DNA of 64,000 bases. Origin: JBMNEH01 sp050948665 (GTDB lineage: Bacteria; Bacillota; Clostridia; Christensenellales; UMGS416). The stretch lies in the NCBI GenBank assembly GCA_050948665.1, contig JBMNEH010000001.1, positions 434,001-498,000 of the forward strand, in the 5' to 3' direction. The notes under the pieces are model-generated. The model worked only from the letters and a program-made list of their open reading frames with translations, was not told the DNA's origin and did no database searches. The translations under genes and the position numbers were made by a program. Shown in pieces: positions 57,224 to 64,000 of this stretch. The first letter of the stretch is position 1. Each line of letters begins with the position of its first letter.

Positions 57224-59527
57224 ATGGATTACACAAAGATTTGTTACGGCTGCTTCAAGGAGAAGGAGGGTTCCTTTTGTCCCTGGTGCGGATTCGGCGA
57301 AGGGAACTATGAGCATCCCTATCTGGCGCTGCCCCTTGGTACCATACTGAACGGAAAGTACCTGACCGGCAAGGTGCTGGGCGCGGGCGGTTTCGGCGTG
57401 ACCTATCTGGCCTACGATATCGTACTGGAAATGAAGGTGGCCATTAAGGAATACATGCCACAGGGCATCGCCACCCGCATGGCGGACCGTTATACCGCGA
57501 CAGTAGTATCCGCCGCTGACCGGGCTACCTATGACAAGGGCGCCGACAAGTTCTTGGACGAGGCGCGCATCCTGGCGCGGGTGAAGGATGTGCCCCACAT
57601 CGTGACGGTCTATGAATACTTCCGGGAGAACGGCACGGCGTACTTTGTCATGGACTTTGTGGAGGGCACCAGCCTGAAGTCCGTCATGGAGAAGGAGGGC
57701 GGAAAGGTTTCATACGAGACCGCGCTGCGCTGTCTGCTTCCGGTGATGGCTGCCATGGACCGGGTGCACGCCCAGAATCTGCTGCATCGGGATATCAGTC
57801 CGGACAATATCTTTGTGACAAAAACCGGCGAGGGGATGCTGCTTGATTTCGGCGCCGCCCGGTTTGCCGTGCGGGATGAACAGAGTCTTTCGGTGATACT
57901 GAAACACGGCTACGCGCCGGAGGAGCAATACCGCAGCCGGGGGAAACAGGGACCCTGGACGGACGTTTATGCCATGGCCGCCACGATGTATCATGCCATT
58001 ACCGGAATGATGCCGCCCGATGCCATCGAGCGGGTGCATCAGGATACCTATGTGTCTCCCGCTGCCATGGGAGTGGCGCTGCCCGCTGCCGCGGACGCGG
58101 CGATCACCAAAGCCCTGGCGGTTTCGGCGGACAACCGGCTGCAATCCATGAAAGCCTTTGCCGACGCGCTGCGCGGCAATACGGTGCATACCCGGCCGGC
58201 AACGGCCTATGTTCCCCCAGCCCCCGCGGCAACCGCCGGCAGTTATACACCTGTCGTGCCGCCGGCGGCGCCCGCTGCCCCGGCGGGCGGAACCTACGCA
58301 GGACGTCCCAAGAAAAGCCTGAAGGATCGCCCGGGTCTGCTGGCGGGGATCATACTCGGCGGCGCGGCGGCGCTGCTGACGATGGTGCTGGGGATCGTGC
58401 TGCTGGTCAAGCTGGGAAATACGGGTACCGGCCCGGTGCTTTCCGGCGGCAGCAGCGGCGGGGAGCCCATTACCTTGGCGCCGAAACAGCCTGTGCAGGA
58501 TGAGACAATCGCGCCGGTGCTGACACCCGACCCCACAGAAGAGCCGGCGGTGGTTTTCGTCGATGAGTCCTTCTCCGAATACACCTGCGGCAGTCTCGGT
58601 TGTACGATAGAATTCCCCGATAGATGGGCATCGGGCGTCGGGGTATACAGCAGCGGGTTTGAAATGTTTGACACCGGGGATTACGACAACTATACCACCT
58701 ATATGGACGTCTCCTACTGGGCGCACCTGAACGATACCCCGCTGTATTCGCTGGAGGATATGAACGATGACGTTTTCGTCCGTATGGCGGAGTACTACAG
58801 GAGTAATTACCTGGCTTCCGGGCCTCTCAACAACCTGGATTACGGCATCGGTGAAGCCGGCACCTGGGACCGGCCTTATGCGTACATCACCTTCACCACG
58901 ACGGTGCGCGGACAGTCCGTCCGGGTGTATATCGTGTTCTGCGAGAGCCTGAATAACTACGGATTATACGGCATTTTATCCTGCTGCGTACAGGGGGAGA
59001 ATGAAGACCTGTACATGGCGCTGATGGAGCGGGCGACGCTGTCCTTCAAGGCGGTATCTTCCTTTGAGGACAAAGATACCATGCTGCTGGACCGCTCCTA
59101 CGACCTGCGCTTCAAGGCGCTGCTGAACAGGGCGTGCGTGGACCGTGTCGATACCGCCGGATTGAACAACGGTATCGCCATGTACACCAACTCGGGAAAC
59201 ACTTCCTATGTGACGGTGTTCTACATGCCCAAGGGACACGAATTTACGGCGGATGCCTATTACGACGCGCTGGACGGCAGCCTGGTCGACAGCGGCGCTA
59301 CCGTGAAAGAAGAGCGCTACACCTATAACACCGGGGACTACCGCATGGCCTATGAGGTGAAGGAATACGAATACACCGCCAGCGGAACCCATATGAGCGC
59401 CACCTCTCTGTTTTATTACAACGGTGCTTTCAGCTTCGCGATATTGATGGAGAGTGACGACGAAGGTCTGGAGGACGCTCAGAACCTGCTGAATTACGTG
59501 GTGGCGACCTTTACCGTGGTGGAATAA
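57224..59527 (+). CDS. Transmembrane Ser/Thr protein kinase with N-terminal zinc-ribbon-like motif
   Basis: A 767-residue kinase. The N-terminus CYGCFKEKEGSFCPWC resembles a zinc ribbon and echoes the FHA protein. The kinase domain covers about 46-315: glycine loop GAGGFGVTYLAYD, Lys75 (VAIKEY), HRDISPDN (Asp190), DFG at 208-210, GYAPEEQY, and WTDVYAMAATMYHAITG. A Pro/Ala linker leads to one transmembrane segment (372-397) and a ~370-residue extracellular region with two similar beta-rich modules (about 455-605 and 615-767) that may sense a ligand. ATG 57224 lies one base after the previous stop. It is probably the sensor of the operon. Confidence 0.93.
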   Translation: MDYTKICYGCFKEKEGSFCPWCGFGEGNYEHPYLALPLGTILNGKYLTGKVLGAGGFGVTYLAYDIVLEMKVAIKEYMPQGIATRMADRYTATVVSAADRATYDKGADKFLDEARILARVKDVPHIVTVYEYFRENGTAYFVMDFVEGTSLKSVMEKEGGKVSYETALRCLLPVMAAMDRVHAQNLLHRDISPDNIFVTKTGEGMLLDFGAARFAVRDEQSLSVILKHGYAPEEQYRSRGKQGPWTDVYAMAATMYHAITGMMPPDAIERVHQDTYVSPAAMGVALPAAADAAITKALAVSADNRLQSMKAFADALRGNTVHTRPATAYVPPAPAATAGSYTPVVPPAAPAAPAGGTYAGRPKKSLKDRPGLLAGIILGGAAALLTMVLGIVLLVKLGNTGTGPVLSGGSSGGEPITLAPKQPVQDETIAPVLTPDPTEEPAVVFVDESFSEYTCGSLGCTIEFPDRWASGVGVYSSGFEMFDTGDYDNYTTYMDVSYWAHLNDTPLYSLEDMNDDVFVRMAEYYRSNYLASGPLNNLDYGIGEAGTWDRPYAYITFTTTVRGQSVRVYIVFCESLNNYGLYGILSCCVQGENEDLYMALMERATLSFKAVSSFEDKDTMLLDRSYDLRFKALLNRACVDRVDTAGLNNGIAMYTNSGNTSYVTVFYMPKGHEFTADAYYDALDGSLVDSGATVKEERYTYNTGDYRMAYEVKEYEYTASGTHMSATSLFYYNGAFSFAILMESDDEGLEDAQNLLNYVVATFTVVE

Positions 59528-59540
59528 AGAGGAAGGCAGC

Positions 59541-60329
59541 ATGTACGTCCATCACGGGAAAGCCATTGCCAACCTGACCGCCTACTTTCAGCCGATGGAC
59601 TGGGTGGTGACACTGGTACTGGGAGGATCGGTCGCCAAAGGGACCGCGCGGCCCGACTCGGATATTGATGCCATGGTGGTGGTCACCGATGAAAAATATG
59701 CCGAGATGGTATCGGCGCATCAGACCTATGAGATGATCGAGGGGCACTGCGATTACCCCGGCGGTTATTTCGATGTTAAATATTACAACAGGGATTTTAT
59801 ACGGGCGGTCGAAAAAAAGGGAAGCGAGCCCGCCCGCAACGCCTTTCTGGGCTGCCGGGTGCTGTTCTCCCGGGATGAGGAAATGACCCGGGTGGTGGAG
59901 CGGATCCCCGTGTTTCAGACCGCTTTGCGGGAGGAAAAGCTGCAGTCCTTCTATGCGGCCTATGCCCTTTCGCTGTACTATTTCCTGCCGGTTTCCGGGG
60001 ATGACCTGTTCCTGCGCACCAAAGCGGCGGCGGAAATCGTCCATTTCGGCCTGAGAATGATGCTGGAGGACAGGGAAGTGCTGTTCCCCTGCGCAAAGGC
60101 GATGAGGATGACGCTGCTGGATCACTTCCCGGACTGCAGGCCGCTGCTGGAGGCGGCGGATGTTTTTCTGGCCTCCCGCGATCAGGCCGACGCCGAGGTG
60201 TTTGACAGACAGCTTCGGGCGGCGCTTTCCTGGCAGCCCCCCGGGGATTACAACAGGGTTTTGGCCCGGTTTACATTGGATCACGAACAATGGTGGTACG
60301 AGCCCCGCCCCTATATCGCGGAGTGGTAA
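59541..60329 (+). CDS. Nucleotidyltransferase domain protein
   Basis: A 262-residue protein with the minimal nucleotidyltransferase motif GGSVAKGTARPDSDID (residues 28-43; Gly-Ser and the two catalytic aspartates) and a third acidic position near GGYFDVKYYN. The C-terminal two-thirds are helical and may be a substrate-binding domain. It resembles aminoglycoside-adenylyltransferase-like or regulatory nucleotidyltransferases; no target can be named. It starts 13 bases after the kinase stop with GAGGAAGGC upstream, so it may be co-transcribed with the signalling operon. A terminator at 60341 follows. Confidence 0.82.
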   Translation: MYVHHGKAIANLTAYFQPMDWVVTLVLGGSVAKGTARPDSDIDAMVVVTDEKYAEMVSAHQTYEMIEGHCDYPGGYFDVKYYNRDFIRAVEKKGSEPARNAFLGCRVLFSRDEEMTRVVERIPVFQTALREEKLQSFYAAYALSLYYFLPVSGDDLFLRTKAAAEIVHFGLRMMLEDREVLFPCAKAMRMTLLDHFPDCRPLLEAADVFLASRDQADAEVFDRQLRAALSWQPPGDYNRVLARFTLDHEQWWYEPRPYIAEW

Positions 60330-60335
60330 CGCCGT

Positions 60336-60806
60336 TTACTGCCGCCCCTCACAGCAGCGGGGCGGCTCTTTTTCTGCCGGCAGCCGCATAAAATAGTGGA
60401 GCACGCCTTCATCCAAGTGTCCTTCGTCCTGCCGTGTGAAACCGAGGGCGGTATAAAAGGGCACCGCCTGACTTTGGGAATCCACCCACACATCCCCCGC
60501 GCCCAGGTTTCGGGCGCGGCGGATCAGCATACGCATCAGCAGGTCGCCCAGATGCTGCCGGCGGAATTCCGGGAGCACGGCCACCCGGCCGATGAAATAG
60601 CGGCCGTCATCCCTGCGGTACAGGCGGCCGGTGGCCACCGGGATCCCTCCGTCCCGTATGAGGAGGTGGGTCGCCGCGGCGTCGACCCCATCCCGTTCCG
60701 TCTCCCGGGAGAAGCCCTGTTCCTGGATGAACACTTTATCCCGTATTGTCCAAGCTTCTGCCATGGCTTCGGTATCCCCCATAAGGAACCATTTTGAATC
60801 GATCAT
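60336..60806 (-). CDS. GNAT family N-acetyltransferase (ElaA-like)
   Basis: A 156-residue acetyltransferase. AWTIRDKVFIQEQGFSRETE matches the FxxRxxVFxxEQ start of ElaA/YjcF-type members. IGRVAVLPEFRRQHLGDLLM is the acetyl-CoA motif (R/QxxGxG with His in place of one Gly). ARNLGAGDVWVDSQSQAVPFYTALGF is the C-terminal signature. The start at 60806 (MIDSKWFLMG) has GGAGAACGGC upstream. The last codons overlap the terminator of the convergent nucleotidyltransferase gene, six bases away. The substrate is unknown. Confidence 0.88.
   Translation of the reverse strand: MIDSKWFLMGDTEAMAEAWTIRDKVFIQEQGFSRETERDGVDAAATHLLIRDGGIPVATGRLYRRDDGRYFIGRVAVLPEFRRQHLGDLLMRMLIRRARNLGAGDVWVDSQSQAVPFYTALGFTRQDEGHLDEGVLHYFMRLPAEKEPPRCCEGRQ
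60341..60374 (+). terminator. Plus-strand terminator inside the 3' end of the opposing GNAT gene
   Basis: GCCGCCCC and GGGGCGGC form a perfect 8-bp stem with a 10-base loop, followed by TCTTTTTC. It serves the plus-strand operon, although the bases also encode the C-terminus of the convergent gene. Confidence 0.75.
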
Positions 60807-60884
60807 GCCGTTCTCCTTGCCGATACGGGGCAAAAGCCCTCCGCCGCTTCCCGCGGCGCATTGTATATTCCTGTCAAAGGGAAA

Positions 60885-60907
60885 GGCCGGGGCACAGGTC
60901 CCCGGCC
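60885..60907 (-). terminator. Terminator of the DUF4380-like gene
   Basis: GGCCGGGG and CCCCGGCC form a perfect 8-bp stem with a 7-base loop, followed on the minus strand by TTTCCCTTT. Confidence 0.6.
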
Positions 60908-60919
60908 GGTTCGGGCGCG

Positions 60920-61894
60920 TTAATCCCGGGAATCGTCATAATCCTCACAAGTATCCGCGTCCTCACATTCCGCGCAGTTGCCGTCACAGGGTTCCTCGTC
61001 ACTGTAGACGGTCAGCAGGGCGAAGGCGTTCAGCTCCCGGTCGTCATCCTCAGGCATGGGCATATCCGGCAGCAGTTCCCACATCTCAAAGTGTTCCACC
61101 GTCTCCCCGGGACGGAGGGTGGTCAGGGGAGAGAGGGTCTCCACCTCGGTAAAACGCTGGTTGGTATAGGTCTCAAAGGTCATCCCGCCGTCAGGGTATT
61201 TGGCGTCTTCTTCTACGATGAATTGCTTGATAAAGGCGCAGTCATGGTTGAAGTAGGCCGCCCAGCCCTCCTTATTGTCCAGCCCCACCTTAAAGGGACC
61301 GGATTCGGCGTCATGGCTGAGGGTGAAATATTGAGCGCCCTGCCAGAAGCGGGGATCGTTCAGCTTGGCATAGGGCCAGATCGCCATCAGCTGGTTGGCA
61401 AGATAACCGGTATCGTCGCTGTTTCTGGGGAAGACCACCTTGCCGCCGGGGGCGCAGACGGTGATCGCCCAGGCGGCCAGCTCTATCGGCCAGGCGTTCC
61501 GGTTTGTGACGCGGTGGGTCACCTCTACGATACCGCTGTCTTCCTGGAGGATCACTTCGATCTCCTTGCTCATGCCGGAAATAGGGTCGATATCGTTGCG
61601 GACGATGATGCCGTCCTCCAGTATTTCATAATCTACCGGGTCGTTGTCTAGCTCATAGGTGCGGGGCATCGCCTCGGGGCTGGTCCAAAGGCGGTGTCCG
61701 CCCCAAATTTTCCAGCCGCAGATCTCATCCTCCATATCGGGAAGCTCGGCGAACATGTTCTCTCCGCCGGGAACGGAAAGACGGATCACCCTGGGACCGA
61801 TATCTACCGTCACCCATAGTTCGATGTAGGGATTACTGAAGGCAATACACTTGCCGAATTCTGGATGGACACGTTCCTGGATGGTAATGGACAT
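60920..61894 (-). CDS. DUF4380/galactose mutarotase-like protein with Cys-rich acidic tail
   Basis: A 324-residue protein with a beta-sandwich pattern like the mutarotase-like DUF4380 proteins: VTVDIGPRVIRLSVPGGENM, IWGGHRLWTSPEAMPRTYEL, VEVTHRVTNRNAWPIELAAW. The conserved His and Asp/Glu positions would suit sugar binding. The C-terminal ~25 residues (CDGNCAECEDADTCEDYDD) form an acidic tail with four cysteines that may bind a metal and is unusual for the family. ATG 61894 follows GGAGGTGCAGC. A good promoter (61923-61951) is upstream. The activity is unknown. Confidence 0.8.
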   Translation of the reverse strand: MSITIQERVHPEFGKCIAFSNPYIELWVTVDIGPRVIRLSVPGGENMFAELPDMEDEICGWKIWGGHRLWTSPEAMPRTYELDNDPVDYEILEDGIIVRNDIDPISGMSKEIEVILQEDSGIVEVTHRVTNRNAWPIELAAWAITVCAPGGKVVFPRNSDDTGYLANQLMAIWPYAKLNDPRFWQGAQYFTLSHDAESGPFKVGLDNKEGWAAYFNHDCAFIKQFIVEEDAKYPDGGMTFETYTNQRFTEVETLSPLTTLRPGETVEHFEMWELLPDMPMPEDDDRELNAFALLTVYSDEEPCDGNCAECEDADTCEDYDDSRD

Positions 61895-61922
61895 GCTGCA
61901 CCTCCTGCCTTTTGGTAGACCT

Positions 61923-61951
61923 ATTATAACACAGATAAAATGACAATGTAA
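61923..61951 (-). promoter_or_regulatory. Promoter of the DUF4380-like gene
   Basis: On the minus strand, TTACAT (61946-61951) and a perfect TATAAT (61923-61928) with a 17-base spacer. Confidence 0.65.
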
Positions 61952-62105
61952 CCCCCGCAGGGAGAGCTCGGCGGTTTCTGCCTCCTCCGCCGGGCGCGCT
62001 TTGGATACACCGATGCCGGCAGGGCCTCTTAGGGGAAAGACCGCCATCCCTTCGTTTTCGGTTTTGGCGGCCCTTTGCCGGGGGAGCCGGGCTGTCTCTC
62101 AAACA

Positions 62106-62134
62106 TTGACATTTTCATGGTTGAGGGCTATAAT
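62106..62134 (+). promoter_or_regulatory. Consensus promoter of nifJ
   Basis: TTGACA and TATAAT, both perfect, with exactly 17 bases between them. This is the strongest predicted promoter in the window, fitting a highly expressed central metabolic gene. The leader is about 75 bases. Confidence 0.88.
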
Positions 62135-62217
62135 AAAAGTCAGTCATGGAGGGCTATGCATCTGTGACCCCGATAGCGCAAACGAATCTTTCGGTTAGAA
62201 TAAAAAGGAGGTATTCC

Positions 62218-64000
62218 ATGTCCAAAAAGATGACTTTAGATGGCAATACTGCTGCGGCGCACGTCGCATACGCGTTCAGCGACGTAGCGGCTATCTACCC
62301 TATCACACCGTCCTCGCCCATGGCTGAGTACGCGGATGAGCTGGCTGCAAAAGAAACCAAGAACCTGTTCGGACAGACCGTCCGAGTGGCGGAGATGCAG
62401 TCTGAAGCCGGCGCGGCGGGCGCTGTCCACGGCGCACTGGCAACCGGCGCGCTGACCACCACTTTTACCGCATCCCAGGGATTGCTGCTGATGATCCCCA
62501 ATATGTATAAGATCGCCGGTGAGCTGCTGCCCAGCGTATTCCATGTTTCCGCCCGGGCGATCGCCGCTTCCGCCCTGAACATTTTCGGTGATCACGCGGA
62601 CGTTATGGCCTGCAGGCAGACCGGTTTCGCCATGCTGGCCTCCGCCAGCGTACAGGAAGCGATGGACCTGGCACTGGTGGCCCATGTGGCTACGCTGGAG
62701 TCCTCCGTGCCTTTCCTGCATTTCTTTGACGGATTCCGTACTTCCCATGAGGTGCAGAAGATCGACGTGATCGATTATGAGGAGATGCGGCCGCTGCTCC
62801 CCACCGAGAAGGTGGCGGCGTTCCGCGCCCGCGCCATGAACCCCGAGCATCCTCACCTTCAGGGCTCTGCCCAGAACCCGGACATCTACTTCCAAGGCCG
62901 TGAAGCCGTCAACAAGTATTATGACGCCGTTCCCGCCATTGTGGAAGAGGCGATGAAGAAGGTTTCCGCCCTCACCAGCAGGCAATACAACCTGTTCGAT
63001 TATGTGGGCGCGCCGGATGCCGAGGATGTCATCATCTCCATGTGCTCCTCCTGTGATACCATTGAGGAGACCCTCAACTATCTCACCGCCCGCGGCGAAA
63101 AGGCAGGCGCTGTGAAGGTCCGCCTGTACCGGCCCTTCTCGGTGAAGCATCTGATGGATGCCATCCCCGCCACCTGCAAGCGCATCACCGTGCTGGACCG
63201 GACAAAGGAACCCGGCTCCCTCGGTGAACCCCTGTATCTGGATGTGGTTTCCGCGCTGGCTGAGGCCGGGCGCAATATGGAAGTGGTGCTGGCCGGCCGT
63301 TACGGCATGGGCTCCAAGGAATTCACTCCCTCCATGGTCAAGGCGATCTATGACAATATGCGCGGCGCGCAGAAGAATCACTTCACGGTGGGCATCGAGG
63401 ATGATGTGACCCATACCTCTCTCCCCATCAAGGATATCATCCATACCGACGCCGAAGGCACCAAGTCCTGCATGTTCTGGGGCTTCGGCTCCGACGGCAC
63501 GGTGGGTTCCAACAAGAACTCCATCAAGATCATCGGAGACCATACCGACCTGTATGCCCAGGGATATTTCTCCTACGACTCCAAGAAGTCCGGCGGCATC
63601 ACCATCAGCCACCTGCGCTTTGGAAAGACCCCCATCCAGGCCCCCTACCTCATTGAGTCGGCAGACTTTGTGGCCTGCCACAACTCCTCCTACATCACCC
63701 GGTATGATATGACCTCCGCCCTGAAGGAAGGCGGTGTGTTCCTGCTGAACAGCCCCTGGTCCGCCGAGGAGATGGAAGAGCAACTGCCGGCTTCCGTAAA
63801 GAACACACTGGCAAGGAAAAAGGTCCGGTTCTATAATCTGGACGCCGTCAAGGTAGCCACAGAGCTGGGACTTGCCCAGCTGGTGTCCACCGTCATGCAG
63901 GCTGCCTTCTTCAAGCTGGCCCAGGTGATCCCCTATGAGGAGGCCGAAGGATACATGAAGGCCGCCATTAAGAGAACCTTCTCCAGGAAGGGCGACGCGG
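62218..64000 (+). CDS. nifJ: Pyruvate:ferredoxin (flavodoxin) oxidoreductase, 3' end outside window
   Basis: 594 codons of an open frame that runs off the right edge. The enzyme oxidises pyruvate to acetyl-CoA and CO2, reducing ferredoxin, in anaerobic energy metabolism. AYAFSDVAAIYPITPSSPMA opens the pyruvate-binding domain, followed by MQSEAGAAGAVHGAL, TFTASQGLLLMIPNMYKI and HFFDGFRTSHEV. Domain II begins near YDAVPAIVEEAM, and domain III starts near GRYGMGSKEFTPSMVKAI. The iron-sulfur and thiamine diphosphate domains lie beyond the window. AAAAAGGAGG precedes the ATG at 62218. Confidence 0.96.
   Translation, partial: MSKKMTLDGNTAAAHVAYAFSDVAAIYPITPSSPMAEYADELAAKETKNLFGQTVRVAEMQSEAGAAGAVHGALATGALTTTFTASQGLLLMIPNMYKIAGELLPSVFHVSARAIAASALNIFGDHADVMACRQTGFAMLASASVQEAMDLALVAHVATLESSVPFLHFFDGFRTSHEVQKIDVIDYEEMRPLLPTEKVAAFRARAMNPEHPHLQGSAQNPDIYFQGREAVNKYYDAVPAIVEEAMKKVSALTSRQYNLFDYVGAPDAEDVIISMCSSCDTIEETLNYLTARGEKAGAVKVRLYRPFSVKHLMDAIPATCKRITVLDRTKEPGSLGEPLYLDVVSALAEAGRNMEVVLAGRYGMGSKEFTPSMVKAIYDNMRGAQKNHFTVGIEDDVTHTSLPIKDIIHTDAEGTKSCMFWGFGSDGTVGSNKNSIKIIGDHTDLYAQGYFSYDSKKSGGITISHLRFGKTPIQAPYLIESADFVACHNSSYITRYDMTSALKEGGVFLLNSPWSAEEMEEQLPASVKNTLARKKVRFYNLDAVKVATELGLAQLVSTVMQAAFFKLAQVIPYEEAEGYMKAAIKRTFSRKGDA

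Noticed and set aside
1..64000. CRISPR arrays, rRNA genes, insertion-sequence transposases, integrase or attachment sites
   Set aside because: No regularly spaced repeats, rRNA-like stretches, transposase or recombinase motifs were found; prophage ends could not be defined by direct repeats.

Overview
The window looks like a chromosomal segment of a GC-rich, anaerobic Firmicute, most likely a gut Clostridia/Oscillospiraceae-type organism. The evidence is strong AGGAGG ribosome binding sites, consensus sigma-A promoters, a Bacillus/Clostridium-style PyrR attenuator, KtrAB, YhaM/YhaN/YhaO homologues, meso-diaminopimelate dehydrogenase, an ABC/GntR (YtrA-like) module, and pyruvate:ferredoxin oxidoreductase at the right edge. 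No rRNA, canonical tRNA or CRISPR array was found. GC-rich DNA gives very long open frames on the antisense strand; these were treated as shadows.

Region by region. 1-2.7 kb: a frameshifted RgpF-type polysaccharide protein and an FAD oxidoreductase on the minus strand. 2.9-14.7 kb: a decayed prophage (scaffold, N4-gp56-type capsid, small head genes, a stabilisation-like protein fused out of frame to a tail-fibre fragment, a virion protein and pieces of a MuF-type protein). It is interrupted by a complete glycoside hydrolase family 2 cassette with its own promoter and terminator, and is studded with copies of a dispersed repeat. No portal, terminase, integrase or lysis gene is visible. 14.9-19 kb: KtrB-KtrA potassium uptake, then a minus-strand pyrR-uracil permease operon behind a complete PyrR attenuator. 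19.4-27.5 kb: scattered single genes (membrane protein, MATE exporter, GNAT, lipoprotein, SDR, ZIP transporter, nitrilase-like amidohydrolase, 23S rRNA uracil methyltransferase).

27.7-37.2 kb: a YhaO/YhaN-like nuclease-ATPase pair, an S9 peptidase, and a GntR-ABC ATPase-permease operon with a palindromic operator. 37.3-42.6 kb: homocysteine methyltransferase, diaminopimelate dehydrogenase, a Cof-type HAD phosphatase, a PadR/DUF2812 pair and a LytTR/DUF3021 pair. 42.9-48.5 kb: a lipoprotein, an AmmeMemoRadiSam pair (Memo-AMMECR1 fusion plus radical SAM enzyme), an XRE regulator, two small membrane proteins and a YhaM-like exoribonuclease. 48.6-53.6 kb: an MBOAT/SGNH surface acylation pair, a frameshifted Gfo/Idh oxidoreductase and an endonuclease/exonuclease/phosphatase lipoprotein.

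53.9-59.5 kb is the most system-like block: an FHA protein, a PP2C phosphatase, a membrane trypsin-like protease with an FHA domain, a PP2C-like protein that has lost its metal-binding aspartates, and a transmembrane Ser/Thr kinase. These genes are co-directional and mostly overlapping, which suggests a dedicated phospho-signalling operon at the membrane. The end holds a nucleotidyltransferase, a GNAT, a DUF4380-like protein and the start of nifJ.

Three reading-frame breaks (about 300, 7200 and 52460) may be real decay or assembly errors.
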